The translations under genes were made by a program, and so were the position numbers. From positions 1 to 64,000 of the forward strand of contig NZ_LGSZ01000035.1 of assembly GCF_001298265.1 (NCBI RefSeq): a DNA stretch of 64,000 nucleotides, given 5' to 3'. The notes under the pieces were generated by a model. The model was not told where the DNA came from. It did not search any database and saw nothing but the letters and a program-made list of their open reading frames with translations. Below, in pieces: positions 26,003 through 35,284 of the stretch (position 1 is the stretch's first letter; every line of letters starts with the position of its first letter). The stretch is from Allobosea vaviloviae. GTDB taxonomy: Bacteria; Pseudomonadota; Alphaproteobacteria; Rhizobiales; Beijerinckiaceae.

Positions 26003-27187
26003 ATGAAAGAGATCGCCTTCGTCCTGCTCGAACGCCCCGTGACCTGGGCCGAGGCCGCCTTGGGCTTCGCCGGCTTGAGCCTCGCCCTGCTCGTCCTGGT
26101 CGCGCTCTCCGCCTGGCGCGGCGGCCGAGGTCGTGCGCTGGAGGCGGCGATCGCCGCCGAGCGCGCCCGCGAGATGGACGACAAGGTCGCGGAGATGAAC
26201 CGGCTCCAGTCGGAGTTGACTGGCCGGATGCAGTCCATGGCCGAGATCCTCTCGACGCGGCAGGGCGATCTGGCGCGGCTCGTCGCCGACCGCATGGACG
26301 GCTTGCGCCACCAGGTCGGCCAGGGGCTGGAGCAGAATGTCCGCCAGACCTCGGAGAGCCTGGGCAAGCTGCAGGAGCGGCTGGCCGTCATCGACTCCGC
26401 GCAGAAGAACCTCACCGACCTGACCTCCGAAGTGGTGACACTCAAGGACGTGCTCTCCAACAAGCAGGCGCGCGGCGCCTATGGCCAGGGCCGGATGGAG
26501 GCAATCGTCCGCGACGGCCTGCCCGCGGCCTTCTTTGCCTTCCAGCCCCAACTCTCGAATGGCCGCCGACCGGACTGCATGGTGACCCTGCCGGGAGATG
26601 GGCGCGGGCTGGTCATCGATGCCAAGTTCCCGCTGGAGAGCTTCACGCTGCTGCGCGAGGCGCGCGGCGAGGAGGCGCGCAAGGCGGCCGGGATCCGAGT
26701 CCGCAACGATGTCGGCGTCCATGTGAAGGACATCGCCGAGCGCTATTTCCTGCCCGGCGAGACGCAGGACATCGCGCTGCTGTTCGTGCCGTCGGAATCG
26801 ATCCATGCCGACCTGCACGAGCATTTCGACGACGTGATCCAGAAGGCGCATCGCGCCCGGATCATGATCGTCTCGCCCTCGCTGCTGGCGCTGGCGATCC
26901 AGCTCATGCAGTCGCTGGTGCGCGACGCCCGCATGCGCGAGGAGGCGCAGGTCATTCAGAGCGAGGTCGGCAAGCTGCTCGCCGATGTCCGGCGGCTGGG
27001 CGAGCGCGCCGAAAAGCTCGACCAGCATTTCCGCCAGGCGCAGGACGACGTCGCCGGCATCCGCACCTCGGCGGGCAAGATCACCAGCCGGGGTGAGCGC
27101 ATCGTGGCGCTGGAGTTCGACGACGCGAAGGGCGAGCCGACGCTGCCGTTTGCGGCGGGGCTGGCGCTGAAGAACGCTGCGGAGTGA
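26003..27187 (+). CDS. rmuC: DNA recombination protein RmuC
   Basis: A membrane-anchored RmuC-family protein; the family limits inversions between repeats and contains a PD-(D/E)XK-like nuclease fold. The 394-aa chain has an N-terminal membrane segment (AALGFAGLSLALLVLVALSAW), a long coiled coil (about 45-150), and the RmuC domain with GRRPDCMVTLPG, VIDAKFPLE and MIVSPSLLALAIQ. Its stop codon abuts the stop codon of the convergent OsmC gene with no spacer. Confidence 0.95.
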   Translation: MKEIAFVLLERPVTWAEAALGFAGLSLALLVLVALSAWRGGRGRALEAAIAAERAREMDDKVAEMNRLQSELTGRMQSMAEILSTRQGDLARLVADRMDGLRHQVGQGLEQNVRQTSESLGKLQERLAVIDSAQKNLTDLTSEVVTLKDVLSNKQARGAYGQGRMEAIVRDGLPAAFFAFQPQLSNGRRPDCMVTLPGDGRGLVIDAKFPLESFTLLREARGEEARKAAGIRVRNDVGVHVKDIAERYFLPGETQDIALLFVPSESIHADLHEHFDDVIQKAHRARIMIVSPSLLALAIQLMQSLVRDARMREEAQVIQSEVGKLLADVRRLGERAEKLDQHFRQAQDDVAGIRTSAGKITSRGERIVALEFDDAKGEPTLPFAAGLALKNAAE

Positions 27188-27697
27188 TCAGGCGACCGAC
27201 AGCGTCGCCGACAACTCCGGCTTCACATTCAGCGTCTGGAACACGACGCAGTAGCGCTCGGTGAGTTTGAGCAGCGTGTCGAGCTTCTCCTGCGGCGCAT
27301 CGGTCTCGACGTCGAAGGAGAGCCTGATCGCCTTGAAGCCGACGGCTGCATCCTTGGCGACGCCGAGCGTGCCGCGGAAGTCGAGATCGCCCTCGGCATG
27401 GACGACGCCCTTCTTCAACTCGATCTCGAGCGCGGTCGCGACCGCCTTCAGCGTCACGCCGGCGCAGGCGACCAGCGCCTCCAGCAGCATGTCGCCGGAG
27501 CAGAGCTCGGCGCCGGAGCCGCCGGTCGCCGGATGCAGGCCGGCAAGCGCGATCGCGCGGCCGGTCTCGACCTTGCAGGCGATGTGCTGGTCGTCGAGCT
27601 CACCCTTTGCCTTCAGCGTGATGACGGCGGCGGCGGGATCGGTGCGGTAGGCATCCTTGAGCGGAGCCTGGAGTGCGCGAAGGGCGGTGACGTCCAT
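27188..27697 (-). CDS. OsmC-family protein
   Basis: A 169-aa OsmC/Ohr-superfamily protein. The first cysteine region reads LVACAGVTLKAVATALEIE and the second LTERYCVVFQTL, both as in this family, which reduces organic or lipid hydroperoxides with the two cysteines. It is closer to the general OsmC/YhfA group than to Ohr. The start at 27697 is chosen because the sequence before it is unconserved and in a degraded stretch. The gene ends exactly where rmuC ends on the other strand. Confidence 0.88.
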   Translation of the reverse strand: MDVTALRALQAPLKDAYRTDPAAAVITLKAKGELDDQHIACKVETGRAIALAGLHPATGGSGAELCSGDMLLEALVACAGVTLKAVATALEIELKKGVVHAEGDLDFRGTLGVAKDAAVGFKAIRLSFDVETDAPQEKLDTLLKLTERYCVVFQTLNVKPELSATLSVA

Positions 27698-28161
27698 GAT
27701 CGTGAACCTTGCTGTCGGGTTATTCAGTCGACGACGGTTGATAGAAGCTTGTGGGACAACAGGCCATCGCAAAGCAACGAAGGCCGGCGTCTTCACAAGC
27801 ACATCCCCGTGCTCTCGGCCGCATTCTGCTGATGCCGGGGCTCGTCGCGCAGCGAACGGTCGAGGCGCGCAACACTTCGAGCTTGGCGGCTTCAAATGCC
27901 GGCGAGAGCCTGTCGCGCGGTCGCGTAAGCGGGTTGACGAACTCGTCGGAGACGCGGCCGGGCTTGGGATGCACCACGATACGATCAGCCAGCGTCACCG
28001 CGTCTTCGACGCCTTGGTCCGCAAACAGCCGGCTCAAATCCACATTCGTCCGCATTATAGGTCTATTCGTTCTTTATGACAAACAAAACATACGTAGATG
28101 TTCAATAACCCAAATCACGCTCTCTATCCGGCAATGAAAGCGCTTTGCGAATCCTCCTCCC
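27698..28161. other. Degraded intergenic stretch upstream of glnD
   Basis: This 464-bp gap contains a relic of an ABC transporter ATPase (27864-28030, minus) and, at about 28056-28140, a stretch clearly richer in A and T than its surroundings. No intact gene is supported. It also holds the promoters of osmC (left) and glnD (right). Confidence 0.6.
27864..28030 (-). pseudogene. C-terminal fragment of a nitrate/sulfonate-type ABC transporter ATPase
   Basis: About 55 codons read as the end of a SsuB/TauB-like ATPase: GVEDAVTLADRIVV matches the conserved region after the switch histidine (H-D-V-x-E-A-x-x-L-A-D-R), and is followed by HPKPGRV and a PAFEAAKLEVLRA helix. The Walker motifs and everything upstream are absent, and the frame runs on into unrelated sequence. 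It is a deletion relic rather than a functional gene. An ATG at 28055 opens the frame by chance. Confidence 0.6.
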
Positions 28162-31032
28162 ATGCTAACCAGCGACCACGGCCCGCGCGCCGATCGACGT
28201 CCGCAATCGAGGTCAGGCCAGGTGTCATCCGTCGCCGATCAGCCGGCTCTCGAACTCGCCTTCGTTCTGGAGTCGCCCCAGCGGGCCGTTGCCCGTCTGC
28301 TGGACAGCGCCGGCAGCAGCAGCAATGTCGAGATTCGAAGCCACCTCGTGGCGGGGCTGCGCGAGGTGCTCGATCAAGGCCATGCCTCGGCGCGCGAACT
28401 GCTGAAGCGGCCACGTCACGGGCTGGTCTGCGCGCAGTATCTCTCGGGGGTGATGGACGGCGTCGTGTGCTGCCTGCATGTCGCCGCGACCGAGCACTTC
28501 TATCCCGCGCTCAACCCGTCGCAATCCGAGCGGATCGCCGTGGTCGCGGTCGGCGGCTATGGCCGCGGCACGCTGGCGCCCGGCTCAGATGTCGATCTGC
28601 TGTTCCTCTTCCCGCACAAGCAAGGCGCCTGGGGCGAGAGCGTGGTCGAGGCCATGCTCTATCCGCTCTGGGATCTGAAGCTCAAGGTCGGCCATTCCGT
28701 GCGCTCGATCGACGACTGCGTGCGCGAGGCGCGCGCCGACATGACGATCCGCACGGCGCTGCTGGAAGCGCGCTTCGTCGCCGGCGACCCGCTGCTGTTC
28801 CACGACATGGTGCGCCGGTTCGGCGCCGAGGTGGTCGAGGGCACGGCGCCCGCCTTCACCGAGGCCAAGCTGCAGGAGCGCGAAACCCGCGTCCGGCGCG
28901 CGGGCACCTCGCGCTATCTTGTCGAGCCTAACGTCAAGGACGGCAAGGGCGGTCTGCGCGATCTCAACACGCTGTTCTGGATCGCGAAATACGCCTACCG
29001 CGTCAACGACGTGCGCGAGCTCGTGGCGGCCGGCCTGTTCGACCGCAAGGAACTGCTGATGTTCCAGCGCTCGGAGGAGTTCCTCTGGCGCGTGCGCTGC
29101 TGGCTGCACTTCATCACTGGCCGGGCCGAGGAGCGGCTCTCCTTCGACCTGCAGCGCCAGGTGGCGACCGCGATCGGCTATGCCGGACGCAGCGGCCAGG
29201 CGCCGGTCGAGCGCTTCATGAAGGCTTATTTTCTCGTCGCCAAGGATGTCGGCGATCTGACCGCGATCGTCTGCGCAGCGCTGGAAGCCCGCCAGCAAAA
29301 GCCACGCGCCTCGCTGTCGCGCCTGCTCGGCTCGTTTTCCAAGCGCAAGCGCGTGCGCGCGCTCGGCCACCCGGATTTCACGCTGAAGAGCCAGCGGCTG
29401 AACGTGATCGACCCGGAAGCCTTCAGGCGCGACCCGGTGAACCTGCTGCGGCTCTACGAAATCGCCAGCCGCGACGACCTCGCCATCCATCCCGATGCGA
29501 GCCGGCTGGTGACGCAGTCGCTGAGGCTGGTGACGCCGCAACTGCGCAACAGCCCCGACGCCAACCGTATCTTCCTGGAGATCCTGACGGCTCGGCGTTC
29601 ACCCGAAGCCGTCCTGCGGCGGATGAACGAATCCGGCCTGCTCGGCAAGTTCGTGCCCGATTTCGGGCGCGTCGTGGCGATGATGCAGTTCAACATGTAT
29701 CACCACTACACCGTCGACGAGCATCTGATCCGCGCCATCGGCGTGCTCGCGGAGATCGATGCCGGCGTGCTCGAATCCGAGCACCCGCTCGCCAACGAGA
29801 TCATGCCGACGATCACCAACCGGCGGGCGCTTTATGTCGCGCTGCTGCTGCACGACATCGCCAAGGGACGGATTGAGGATCACTCGATCGCCGGTGCGAA
29901 GATCGCGCGCAAGCTCGGGCCGAGGCTCGGCCTCACCGAGGGACAAACGGAAACCGCCGCCTGGCTGGTCGAGCATCACCTGGACATGTCGACCGTCGCC
30001 CAGAGCCGCGACCTCGGCGACCCCAAGACGATCGAAAGCTTCGCCGCGACGGTGCAGACGCTGGAGCGGCTGAAGCTGCTGCTGGTGCTGACGGTCGCCG
30101 ACATCAAGGCGGTCGGGCCGGGCGTCTGGAACGGCTGGAAGGGCCAGCTCCTGCGCACGCTCTACTACGAGACTGAGATCGTGCTGGCCGGAGGGCATTC
30201 CGTGATCGAGCGCAAGGCCCGGGTTGAGAAGAAACAAGACGCGCTCAAGGAGCTCCTGTCGGATTGGGGGCCAGCCGAGCGCGACGCGTATCTGGCGCGG
30301 CATTACCCGCCCTATTGGATCAAGACCGATCTCGCGCGCCAGGAGAAGCATGCCCGTTTCCTGCGACGCGCTGAGCAGGAGGGCCGGACCACGGCAACGC
30401 TGGTCGAGACCGACCAGTTCCGCGGCGTGACCGAACTGACGATCCTGGCGCCCGACCATCCGCGCCTGCTCGCGATCGTCACCGGCGCCTGCGCGGCGGC
30501 CGGCGGAAACATCGTCGATGCGCAGATCTTCACCACGACGGACGGGCTCGTGCTCGACACGATCTCGGTGTCGCGCGCCTTCGACCTGGATGACGACGAA
30601 CTGCGCCGGGCCGAGCGGATCGCAGCCGCCATCGAGCGCGCGCTGAAGGGCGAGATCAAGATCGCCGACCTCGTTGCGCAGCGCCGCGCCCCGCCGCAGC
30701 GCGGCCAGACCTTTCAGGTGGCGCCGGAGGTCATCATCGACAACGTCCTGTCAGCGCGCCACACCGTTCTGGAGATCGCCGGGCTCGACCGGCCGGGGCT
30801 GCTCTACGACCTCACCACCGCGATCGGCAAGCTCAACCTCAACATCGCATCGGCCCACATCGCGACCTTCGGCGAGAAGGCGGTCGACGTGTTCTACGTC
30901 ACCGACCTGACCAACGCCAAGATCGTCTCGACCGCGCGGCAACTGACGATCCGCCGGGCGCTGCTCGACGTCTTCGGCCCCGATGCCGAGAAGGCGCACG
31001 CGACCAAGGCCAAAGCAGCCGCGCGTGCTTGA
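28162..31032 (+). CDS. glnD: [Protein-PII] uridylyltransferase / uridylyl-removing enzyme
   Basis: The glutamine sensor that uridylylates PII proteins under nitrogen limitation and deuridylylates them when glutamine is high. The 956-aa protein has the nucleotidyltransferase motif GGYGRGTLAPGSDVDLLFL at 131-149, a helical middle, the HD domain with HHYTVDEHLIRA and LLHDIAKGR (His-Asp ligands), and two C-terminal ACT domains starting near LTILAPDHPRLLAIVTG and LEIAGLDRPGLLYDLT. The start at 28162 gives a normal family length. It stands alone ahead of grpE. rpoN and ptsN, related to nitrogen control, are 10-16 kb away. Confidence 0.96.
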   Translation: MLTSDHGPRADRRPQSRSGQVSSVADQPALELAFVLESPQRAVARLLDSAGSSSNVEIRSHLVAGLREVLDQGHASARELLKRPRHGLVCAQYLSGVMDGVVCCLHVAATEHFYPALNPSQSERIAVVAVGGYGRGTLAPGSDVDLLFLFPHKQGAWGESVVEAMLYPLWDLKLKVGHSVRSIDDCVREARADMTIRTALLEARFVAGDPLLFHDMVRRFGAEVVEGTAPAFTEAKLQERETRVRRAGTSRYLVEPNVKDGKGGLRDLNTLFWIAKYAYRVNDVRELVAAGLFDRKELLMFQRSEEFLWRVRCWLHFITGRAEERLSFDLQRQVATAIGYAGRSGQAPVERFMKAYFLVAKDVGDLTAIVCAALEARQQKPRASLSRLLGSFSKRKRVRALGHPDFTLKSQRLNVIDPEAFRRDPVNLLRLYEIASRDDLAIHPDASRLVTQSLRLVTPQLRNSPDANRIFLEILTARRSPEAVLRRMNESGLLGKFVPDFGRVVAMMQFNMYHHYTVDEHLIRAIGVLAEIDAGVLESEHPLANEIMPTITNRRALYVALLLHDIAKGRIEDHSIAGAKIARKLGPRLGLTEGQTETAAWLVEHHLDMSTVAQSRDLGDPKTIESFAATVQTLERLKLLLVLTVADIKAVGPGVWNGWKGQLLRTLYYETEIVLAGGHSVIERKARVEKKQDALKELLSDWGPAERDAYLARHYPPYWIKTDLARQEKHARFLRRAEQEGRTTATLVETDQFRGVTELTILAPDHPRLLAIVTGACAAAGGNIVDAQIFTTTDGLVLDTISVSRAFDLDDDELRRAERIAAAIERALKGEIKIADLVAQRRAPPQRGQTFQVAPEVIIDNVLSARHTVLEIAGLDRPGLLYDLTTAIGKLNLNIASAHIATFGEKAVDVFYVTDLTNAKIVSTARQLTIRRALLDVFGPDAEKAHATKAKAAARA

Positions 31033-31125
31033 TTTAAGCCGGCATAAGCCCGATATCGGCCACGAACGCAGCCTGCATCGCCCTTCCCTGCAGAGCGCCA
31101 CGTCTTGTCAGAATTGGATCACGCC

Positions 31126-31731
31126 ATGACGCAGAATCCTGCGACGGAAAACCCGAACGCCGAGCCTTTGGTCAACGAATCCGCGCCCCAGTCTCCGGAG
31201 GAGATCATCCAGGCCAATTTCGCCAAGATCGAAGCCGAGCGTGACGACCTCAAGGACAAGCTGCTGCGCACGCTCGCCGACATGGAGAACCTGCGTCGCC
31301 GCACCGAGCGCGAGATATCCGACGCCAAGGCCTATGCGGTGACGAGCTTCGCCCGCGACATGCTGGGCTCGGCCGACAATCTGCGCCGGGCGCTGGAGAG
31401 CCTGCCCGAGACAGCGCGCACCACCGATGAGCCCGCGCTCAAGGCCTTGATCGAAGGCGTCGACCTGACCGAGCGCGACCTGCTGAAGGTGCTGGAGCGC
31501 CATGGGGTGCGCAAGATCGATCCGCAGGGCGAAAAGTTCGATCCGAACATGCATCAGGCGATGTTCGAGGCGCCGGATCCGGAGATCGCGAAGGGACTGG
31601 TCTCGAAGGTCGTCCAGTCCGGCTACAAGATCGGAGAGCGCGTGCTGCGGCCGGCGCTCGTCGGCGTTTCGGCCGGCGTGCCGAAGCCCGCGGCAACCGA
31701 GGATGGCCAGACCCCACCCACCGGCAACTGA
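31126..31731 (+). CDS. grpE: Nucleotide exchange factor GrpE
   Basis: Drives ADP release from DnaK. The 201-aa protein has an acidic N terminus, a long helix ([26 protein letters not shown]) and the beta-domain signature [16 protein letters not shown]. The ATG at 31126 is preferred over a TTG at 31105. dnaK is not in the window, and no HrcA CIRCE element was seen upstream. The TRIC gene starts 4 bp after its stop. Confidence 0.95.
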   Translation: MTQNPATENPNAEPLVNESAPQSPEEIIQANFAKIEAERDDLKDKLLRTLADMENLRRRTEREISDAKAYAVTSFARDMLGSADNLRRALESLPETARTTDEPALKALIEGVDLTERDLLKVLERHGVRKIDPQGEKFDPNMHQAMFEAPDPEIAKGLVSKVVQSGYKIGERVLRPALVGVSAGVPKPAATEDGQTPPTGN

Positions 31732-31734
31732 GCC

Positions 31735-32358
31735 GTGATCGAGGCCGTCGGCGTCGCCGTCTTCGCGCTTACCGGCGCCCTCGTCGCCGCGCGCAAAGGC
31801 ATGGATCCGTTCGGCTTCATCCTGCTCGCAACCGTCACCGGCGCAGGTGGCGGCACGCTGCGCGATCTGCTGCTGGGACGACCGGTCGCCTGGGTCGAGG
31901 CGCCCGTCAGCGTGGTGATCTGCACCGGGGTTGCGCTGATCGCCTGGACGATCGCCTACAGCCGGCCGGGCCGGCTCGACGGCTGGAGCGCCAAGCGCCT
32001 TCTGCTCTGGGCCGACGCTGCGGGTCTGGCGCTCTTTGCCGTCTCGGGAACGCAAAAGGCGCTCGCGGCGAACGTGCCGATCCTGTCGGCGATCGCGCTC
32101 GGGGCCATGACCGCGTCCTTCGGAGGTATTCTGCGCGACATTCTCGCCGGGGACCGCGCCATGGTTCTGTGGAGCCGGGATTTCTACGTGACGGCCGCTG
32201 CGGCCGGGGCCGCTGCGACCGCGCTGCTCACCTTGTTCGGCTTCGGCCCGGCGGTCGTGATGATCGGAGGCCTTGCCGCCGGTTTCGGCTTGCGGGCCGG
32301 CTCGATCCTGCTGGGCTGGTCGTTTCCGAACCTGCCTGGGGCGGATGATTCGCGCTGA
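31735..32358 (+). CDS. TRIC-type cation channel family protein (UPF0126/YicG-like)
   Basis: A 207-aa membrane protein with seven hydrophobic segments and two internally similar halves, each with a GAxTGxGGGxxRD-like motif (here VTGAGGGTLRDLL and MTASFGGILRDIL). This is the signature of bacterial TRIC homotrimeric channels. The start is GTG at 31735, 4 bp after grpE, so it is co-transcribed. The ion and role in vivo are unknown. Confidence 0.88.
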   Translation: MIEAVGVAVFALTGALVAARKGMDPFGFILLATVTGAGGGTLRDLLLGRPVAWVEAPVSVVICTGVALIAWTIAYSRPGRLDGWSAKRLLLWADAAGLALFAVSGTQKALAANVPILSAIALGAMTASFGGILRDILAGDRAMVLWSRDFYVTAAAAGAAATALLTLFGFGPAVVMIGGLAAGFGLRAGSILLGWSFPNLPGADDSR

Positions 32359-32360
32359 GG

Positions 32361-32457
32361 CTTCCCGTCATTGCGAGGAGCAGAGCGACGAAGCAATCCA
32401 GAGGGACGTCGAGCACGCGGCTCTGGATTGCTTCGCTGCGCTCGCAATGGACGGGAA
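32361..32457. repeat. Palindromic intergenic repeat, family B
   Basis: Outer arms CCCGTCATTGCGAG (32364-32377) and CTCGCAATGGACGGG (32441-32455) pair with one extra base; inner arms GAAGCAATCCAGAG (32390-32403) and CTCTGGATTGCTTC (32421-32434) pair perfectly over 14 bp. The GTCATTGCGAGGAGC and GACGAAGCAATCC words are widely repeated in Bradyrhizobium, Bosea and relatives. It lies between convergent genes. Confidence 0.75.
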
Positions 32458-32460
32458 GGG

Positions 32461-33084
32461 TCAGCCAGCCGGCTTCGTCACCCTGCGCAAGGTCAGGTTA
32501 ATCCGCCCGCCCTGCGGCAGCAGCGCAGACGACCCAGCCAGGATACGGTCGATGCCGTGATAGGCGAGCCTGGCCTCGCCACCGAAGAGCAGCGCATCGC
32601 CCGAGGCGAGCTTGAGCGAGACCGTCTTGCCCCCGCGCTGCGTGCCGCCGATGCGGAAGACCGCCGTGTCGCCGAGCGAGAGCGAGAGAACGGGTGCTTC
32701 GAAATCCTGCTCATCGCGGTCCTGATGCAGGCCCATCCTCGCGGTGCCCTCGTAGAAATTGACCAGGCAGGCCTCAGGCGGGTGCTCATAGCCCGCGAGT
32801 TCCTGCCAGGCCCGCGACAGCACGTCCGGCATCGGCGGCCAGGGCTCGCCCGTCAGCGGGTGCAGCGGCTGGTAGCGATAGCCGGCCTCGTCGGAAACCC
32901 AGCCGAGCGAACCGCAATTGGTCATCCGAACAGAAAAGGGCTTTCCGGTCCTGGGCATGCGCGGCTGGAAGAATGGCGCCAGACGCGCCACCTCGCGCAG
33001 ATCCGCCACCAGCGCGGCCTGCTCGTCGGCAGAGAGATAGCCCGGCCAGTGAACCACGCCCGGCGCGACAGCGAGCCGGGTCAT
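32461..33084 (-). CDS. alkB: Alpha-ketoglutarate-dependent DNA repair dioxygenase AlkB
   Basis: Oxidatively removes methyl groups from 1-methyladenine and 3-methylcytosine. The 207-aa protein has the iron ligands in LHQDRDE (His-x-Asp) and in AYHGIDR (second His), and the oxoglutarate-binding arginines in GRINLTLRR. PxxLxxLxxxWQELAGY and CLVNFYEGTARMG are family segments. It ends right at repeat B and starts 9 bp after the dapB stop, so it is probably the second gene of a dapB-alkB unit. Confidence 0.95.
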   Translation of the reverse strand: MTRLAVAPGVVHWPGYLSADEQAALVADLREVARLAPFFQPRMPRTGKPFSVRMTNCGSLGWVSDEAGYRYQPLHPLTGEPWPPMPDVLSRAWQELAGYEHPPEACLVNFYEGTARMGLHQDRDEQDFEAPVLSLSLGDTAVFRIGGTQRGGKTVSLKLASGDALLFGGEARLAYHGIDRILAGSSALLPQGGRINLTLRRVTKPAG

Positions 33085-33093
33085 CTCACGATC

Positions 33094-33909
33094 CTACAGG
33101 GCATCGAGGCCGAGCACGTCGGTCATGGAATAGAGACCGGGCTTGCGCCCCCGCCCCCATAGCGCGGCCTTGACCGCGCCCTGCGCGAACAGGCCGCGAT
33201 CCTCGGCGACATGGCTGAGTTCCAGCCGTTCGCCCGCGCCGGCGAAGATGACCTTGTGGTCGCCGACGACGGTGCCGCCGCGCAACGCAGCAAAGCCGAT
33301 CGTGCCGGGCGCGCGCGCGCCGGTCTGGCCGTCGCGGACGGCGACGCGCTGCTGCGCCAAGTCGACCTGGCGTCCTTGCGCCGCGGCCTCGCCGAGCAGG
33401 ACGGCCGTGCCGGATGGCGCATCGACCTTCATGCGATGATGCATCTCAACGATCTCGATGTCCCAGTCGGTGCCAAGCGTGGCCGCGACATTGCGGACCA
33501 GCGCCGCCAGCAGATTGACGCCGAGGCTCATATTGCCGGAGCGGATGATCGCGGCATGGCGGGCCGCGGCTTCGAGCTTCGCCAGATGCTGCGGCTCCAG
33601 ACCCGTGGTGCCGACGATATGGGCAATGCGGGCCTGGGCGGCGAGCGCGGCGAAGGCAACCGTCGAATCCGGCGTGGTGAAATCGAGCACGCCCTCGGCC
33701 TCGACAAAGGCGGACAGCGCGTCGTCGCTCACCAGTACGCCGCTCGCAGGCAAACCGGCCAGCACTCCGGCATCCTGGCCGAGCAAGGGTGAGCCGGGTC
33801 GCTCGATCGCGGCTGAGAGCACACAGCCCGGCGTCTCGTGGATCGCCTTGATCAGCATCCGGCCCATGCGGCCGGCGGCACCGACGACGACGAGACGCAT
33901 ATCGGACAT
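33094..33909 (-). CDS. dapB: 4-hydroxy-tetrahydrodipicolinate reductase
   Basis: NAD(P)H-dependent reduction in the diaminopimelate/lysine pathway. The 271-aa protein has the nucleotide motif [10 protein letters not shown] at the N terminus, the GTTGL and SGNMSLGVN segments, and the substrate-binding [15 protein letters not shown]. The ATG at 33909 follows GGAG; the longer open frame is not supported. It precedes alkB by 9 bp. Confidence 0.97.
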   Translation of the reverse strand: MSDMRLVVVGAAGRMGRMLIKAIHETPGCVLSAAIERPGSPLLGQDAGVLAGLPASGVLVSDDALSAFVEAEGVLDFTTPDSTVAFAALAAQARIAHIVGTTGLEPQHLAKLEAAARHAAIIRSGNMSLGVNLLAALVRNVAATLGTDWDIEIVEMHHRMKVDAPSGTAVLLGEAAAQGRQVDLAQQRVAVRDGQTGARAPGTIGFAALRGGTVVGDHKVIFAGAGERLELSHVAEDRGLFAQGAVKAALWGRGRKPGLYSMTDVLGLDAL

Positions 33910-34022
33910 CGGGAGAGCTCCAAAAGGGGGTGCAAAGGCATCAAGGCTGCGCCGCCCTTCCCCGCCGACGACGCCAAGATCGCCTATAGGACGGATCGCG
34001 AGCGCGCGACACCCGAAACCCC

Positions 34023-34055
34023 GCAACGAAAAACGGCCGGGTTGCCCCGGCCGTT
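34023..34055 (-). terminator. Intrinsic terminator after the Tim44-domain gene
   Basis: AACGGCCGGG (34032-34041) and CCCGGCCGTT (34046-34055) form a perfect 10-bp stem. On the minus strand it is followed by TTTCGTT, so it ends the transcript coming from the gene at 34081-35085. Confidence 0.8.
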
Positions 34056-34080
34056 TCCAAAAGCTTCGATCGATGATCGG

Positions 34081-35085
34081 TCAGGCGGCCTGCTGGATGC
34101 CCGAGAGCTTCCAGGGACCGCCACGCGAGCGCACGAAGGTCCAGTGTTCCGTGACCTCCTGCGGGACGGTGGCGCTGCCCTCGACGACCTTGCCGCTGGC
34201 GCGCTCATAGAGCGCGTTGATCAGGCTGAAGCGCATCGCGACCGTGGCGAAATCGAAACCGTCCTCGTTCCAGGCTTCCGACAGGTCACCCTTCAGCAGC
34301 TTCACATCGGAGACGCGGTCGACCAGGCCCTTGCGGGCATTGCCCGAAAGATCCTCGTCGAAATAGCCGAACATTTCGGGCGTCACGCGCTGGCGCAGGC
34401 CAGCCTCGTCCTCGTTCGAGTAGGCCGTGTTGATCTCTCCAAGCAGGCGCTCGAAGGCGCCGAAATCCTCACCCGAGAGCTGGATCGGCGTGGTCTGTGG
34501 AGCCGCGGAAGCTGCGGAACGGCCCATTCCGCCACCCACGGCACCTCCAGCCATGGCGCCCATACGGGCGTCCGGTTGCGGCTGGTAGGTCTCGCGCGAC
34601 ATCGGCGCACCAGCGCCGGCCAGTTGCGGCTCGGAGCGGCGGCGGAAGAAGCGCAGCGCCAGCCAGATCGCGCCACCGATCAGGGCGATCTGAAGCAGGA
34701 AGCCGAACATGCCGGCGAGCGAAGCGAGGCCGCTGAAGAAACCGGCGCCCGAGAGCATTCCGAACAGGCCGGCCCCCAGAAGACCGGCGCCAAGGCCCAT
34801 CATCAGGTTGCGGGCCATGGACGGCCGGGCAGCCTGTGCGGCGGCGGCACCTGCGGCAGCAGGAGCGGCCTGCGACGGTGACGGCGTCGCGCTGCGCTGG
34901 AAGGGCTGGGCTCCATTGGGTGCAGTGTCGGTACGGGCCGGAGCGGACTCGGTGCGCGAACCGCGGCTGCCCAAACCGGCCTTGCCGCCGCCGGGACGCG
35001 CCTCGGCGAGAACAGGGACCAGCAGAAGCGCGCCAGCAACGACAGCGATGACACGGCCACGACGAGCGAGCGAAATCAGAGACAT
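34081..35085 (-). CDS. Tim44/TimA-domain membrane protein
   Basis: A 334-aa protein with a signal-like hydrophobic N terminus (VIAVVAGALLLVPVLAEA), a low-complexity Ala/Pro/Ser-rich linker, glycine-rich membrane segments (about 115-165) and a C-terminal Tim44-like domain (about 220-334) with FGAFERLLGEINTAYS, TPEMFGYF and TEHWTFVRS. In bacteria this group is of uncertain function; relatives are anchored in the inner membrane. The ATG at 35085 follows a GGAGGAA motif. It has its own terminator. Confidence 0.88.
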   Translation of the reverse strand: MSLISLARRGRVIAVVAGALLLVPVLAEARPGGGKAGLGSRGSRTESAPARTDTAPNGAQPFQRSATPSPSQAAPAAAGAAAAQAARPSMARNLMMGLGAGLLGAGLFGMLSGAGFFSGLASLAGMFGFLLQIALIGGAIWLALRFFRRRSEPQLAGAGAPMSRETYQPQPDARMGAMAGGAVGGGMGRSAASAAPQTTPIQLSGEDFGAFERLLGEINTAYSNEDEAGLRQRVTPEMFGYFDEDLSGNARKGLVDRVSDVKLLKGDLSEAWNEDGFDFATVAMRFSLINALYERASGKVVEGSATVPQEVTEHWTFVRSRGGPWKLSGIQQAA

Positions 35086-35284
35086 GGTTCCTCCCGGAGC
35101 CCCCCTTGGGCTCTCTTCAGGGGAATATGGGCCATACCGGCGTCTTCCGCAAGGTCGAGCCAACTAAGCATCTGCGATATAACAATAATCTGCAAATATA
35201 ACGGAAGCTGGGCGGATATAGCGCTTCGTGCTAGACTGCCGGCCTGGCCGTTGCACTGAAAACTGAGCTGCGCGGGAGTCAGCC

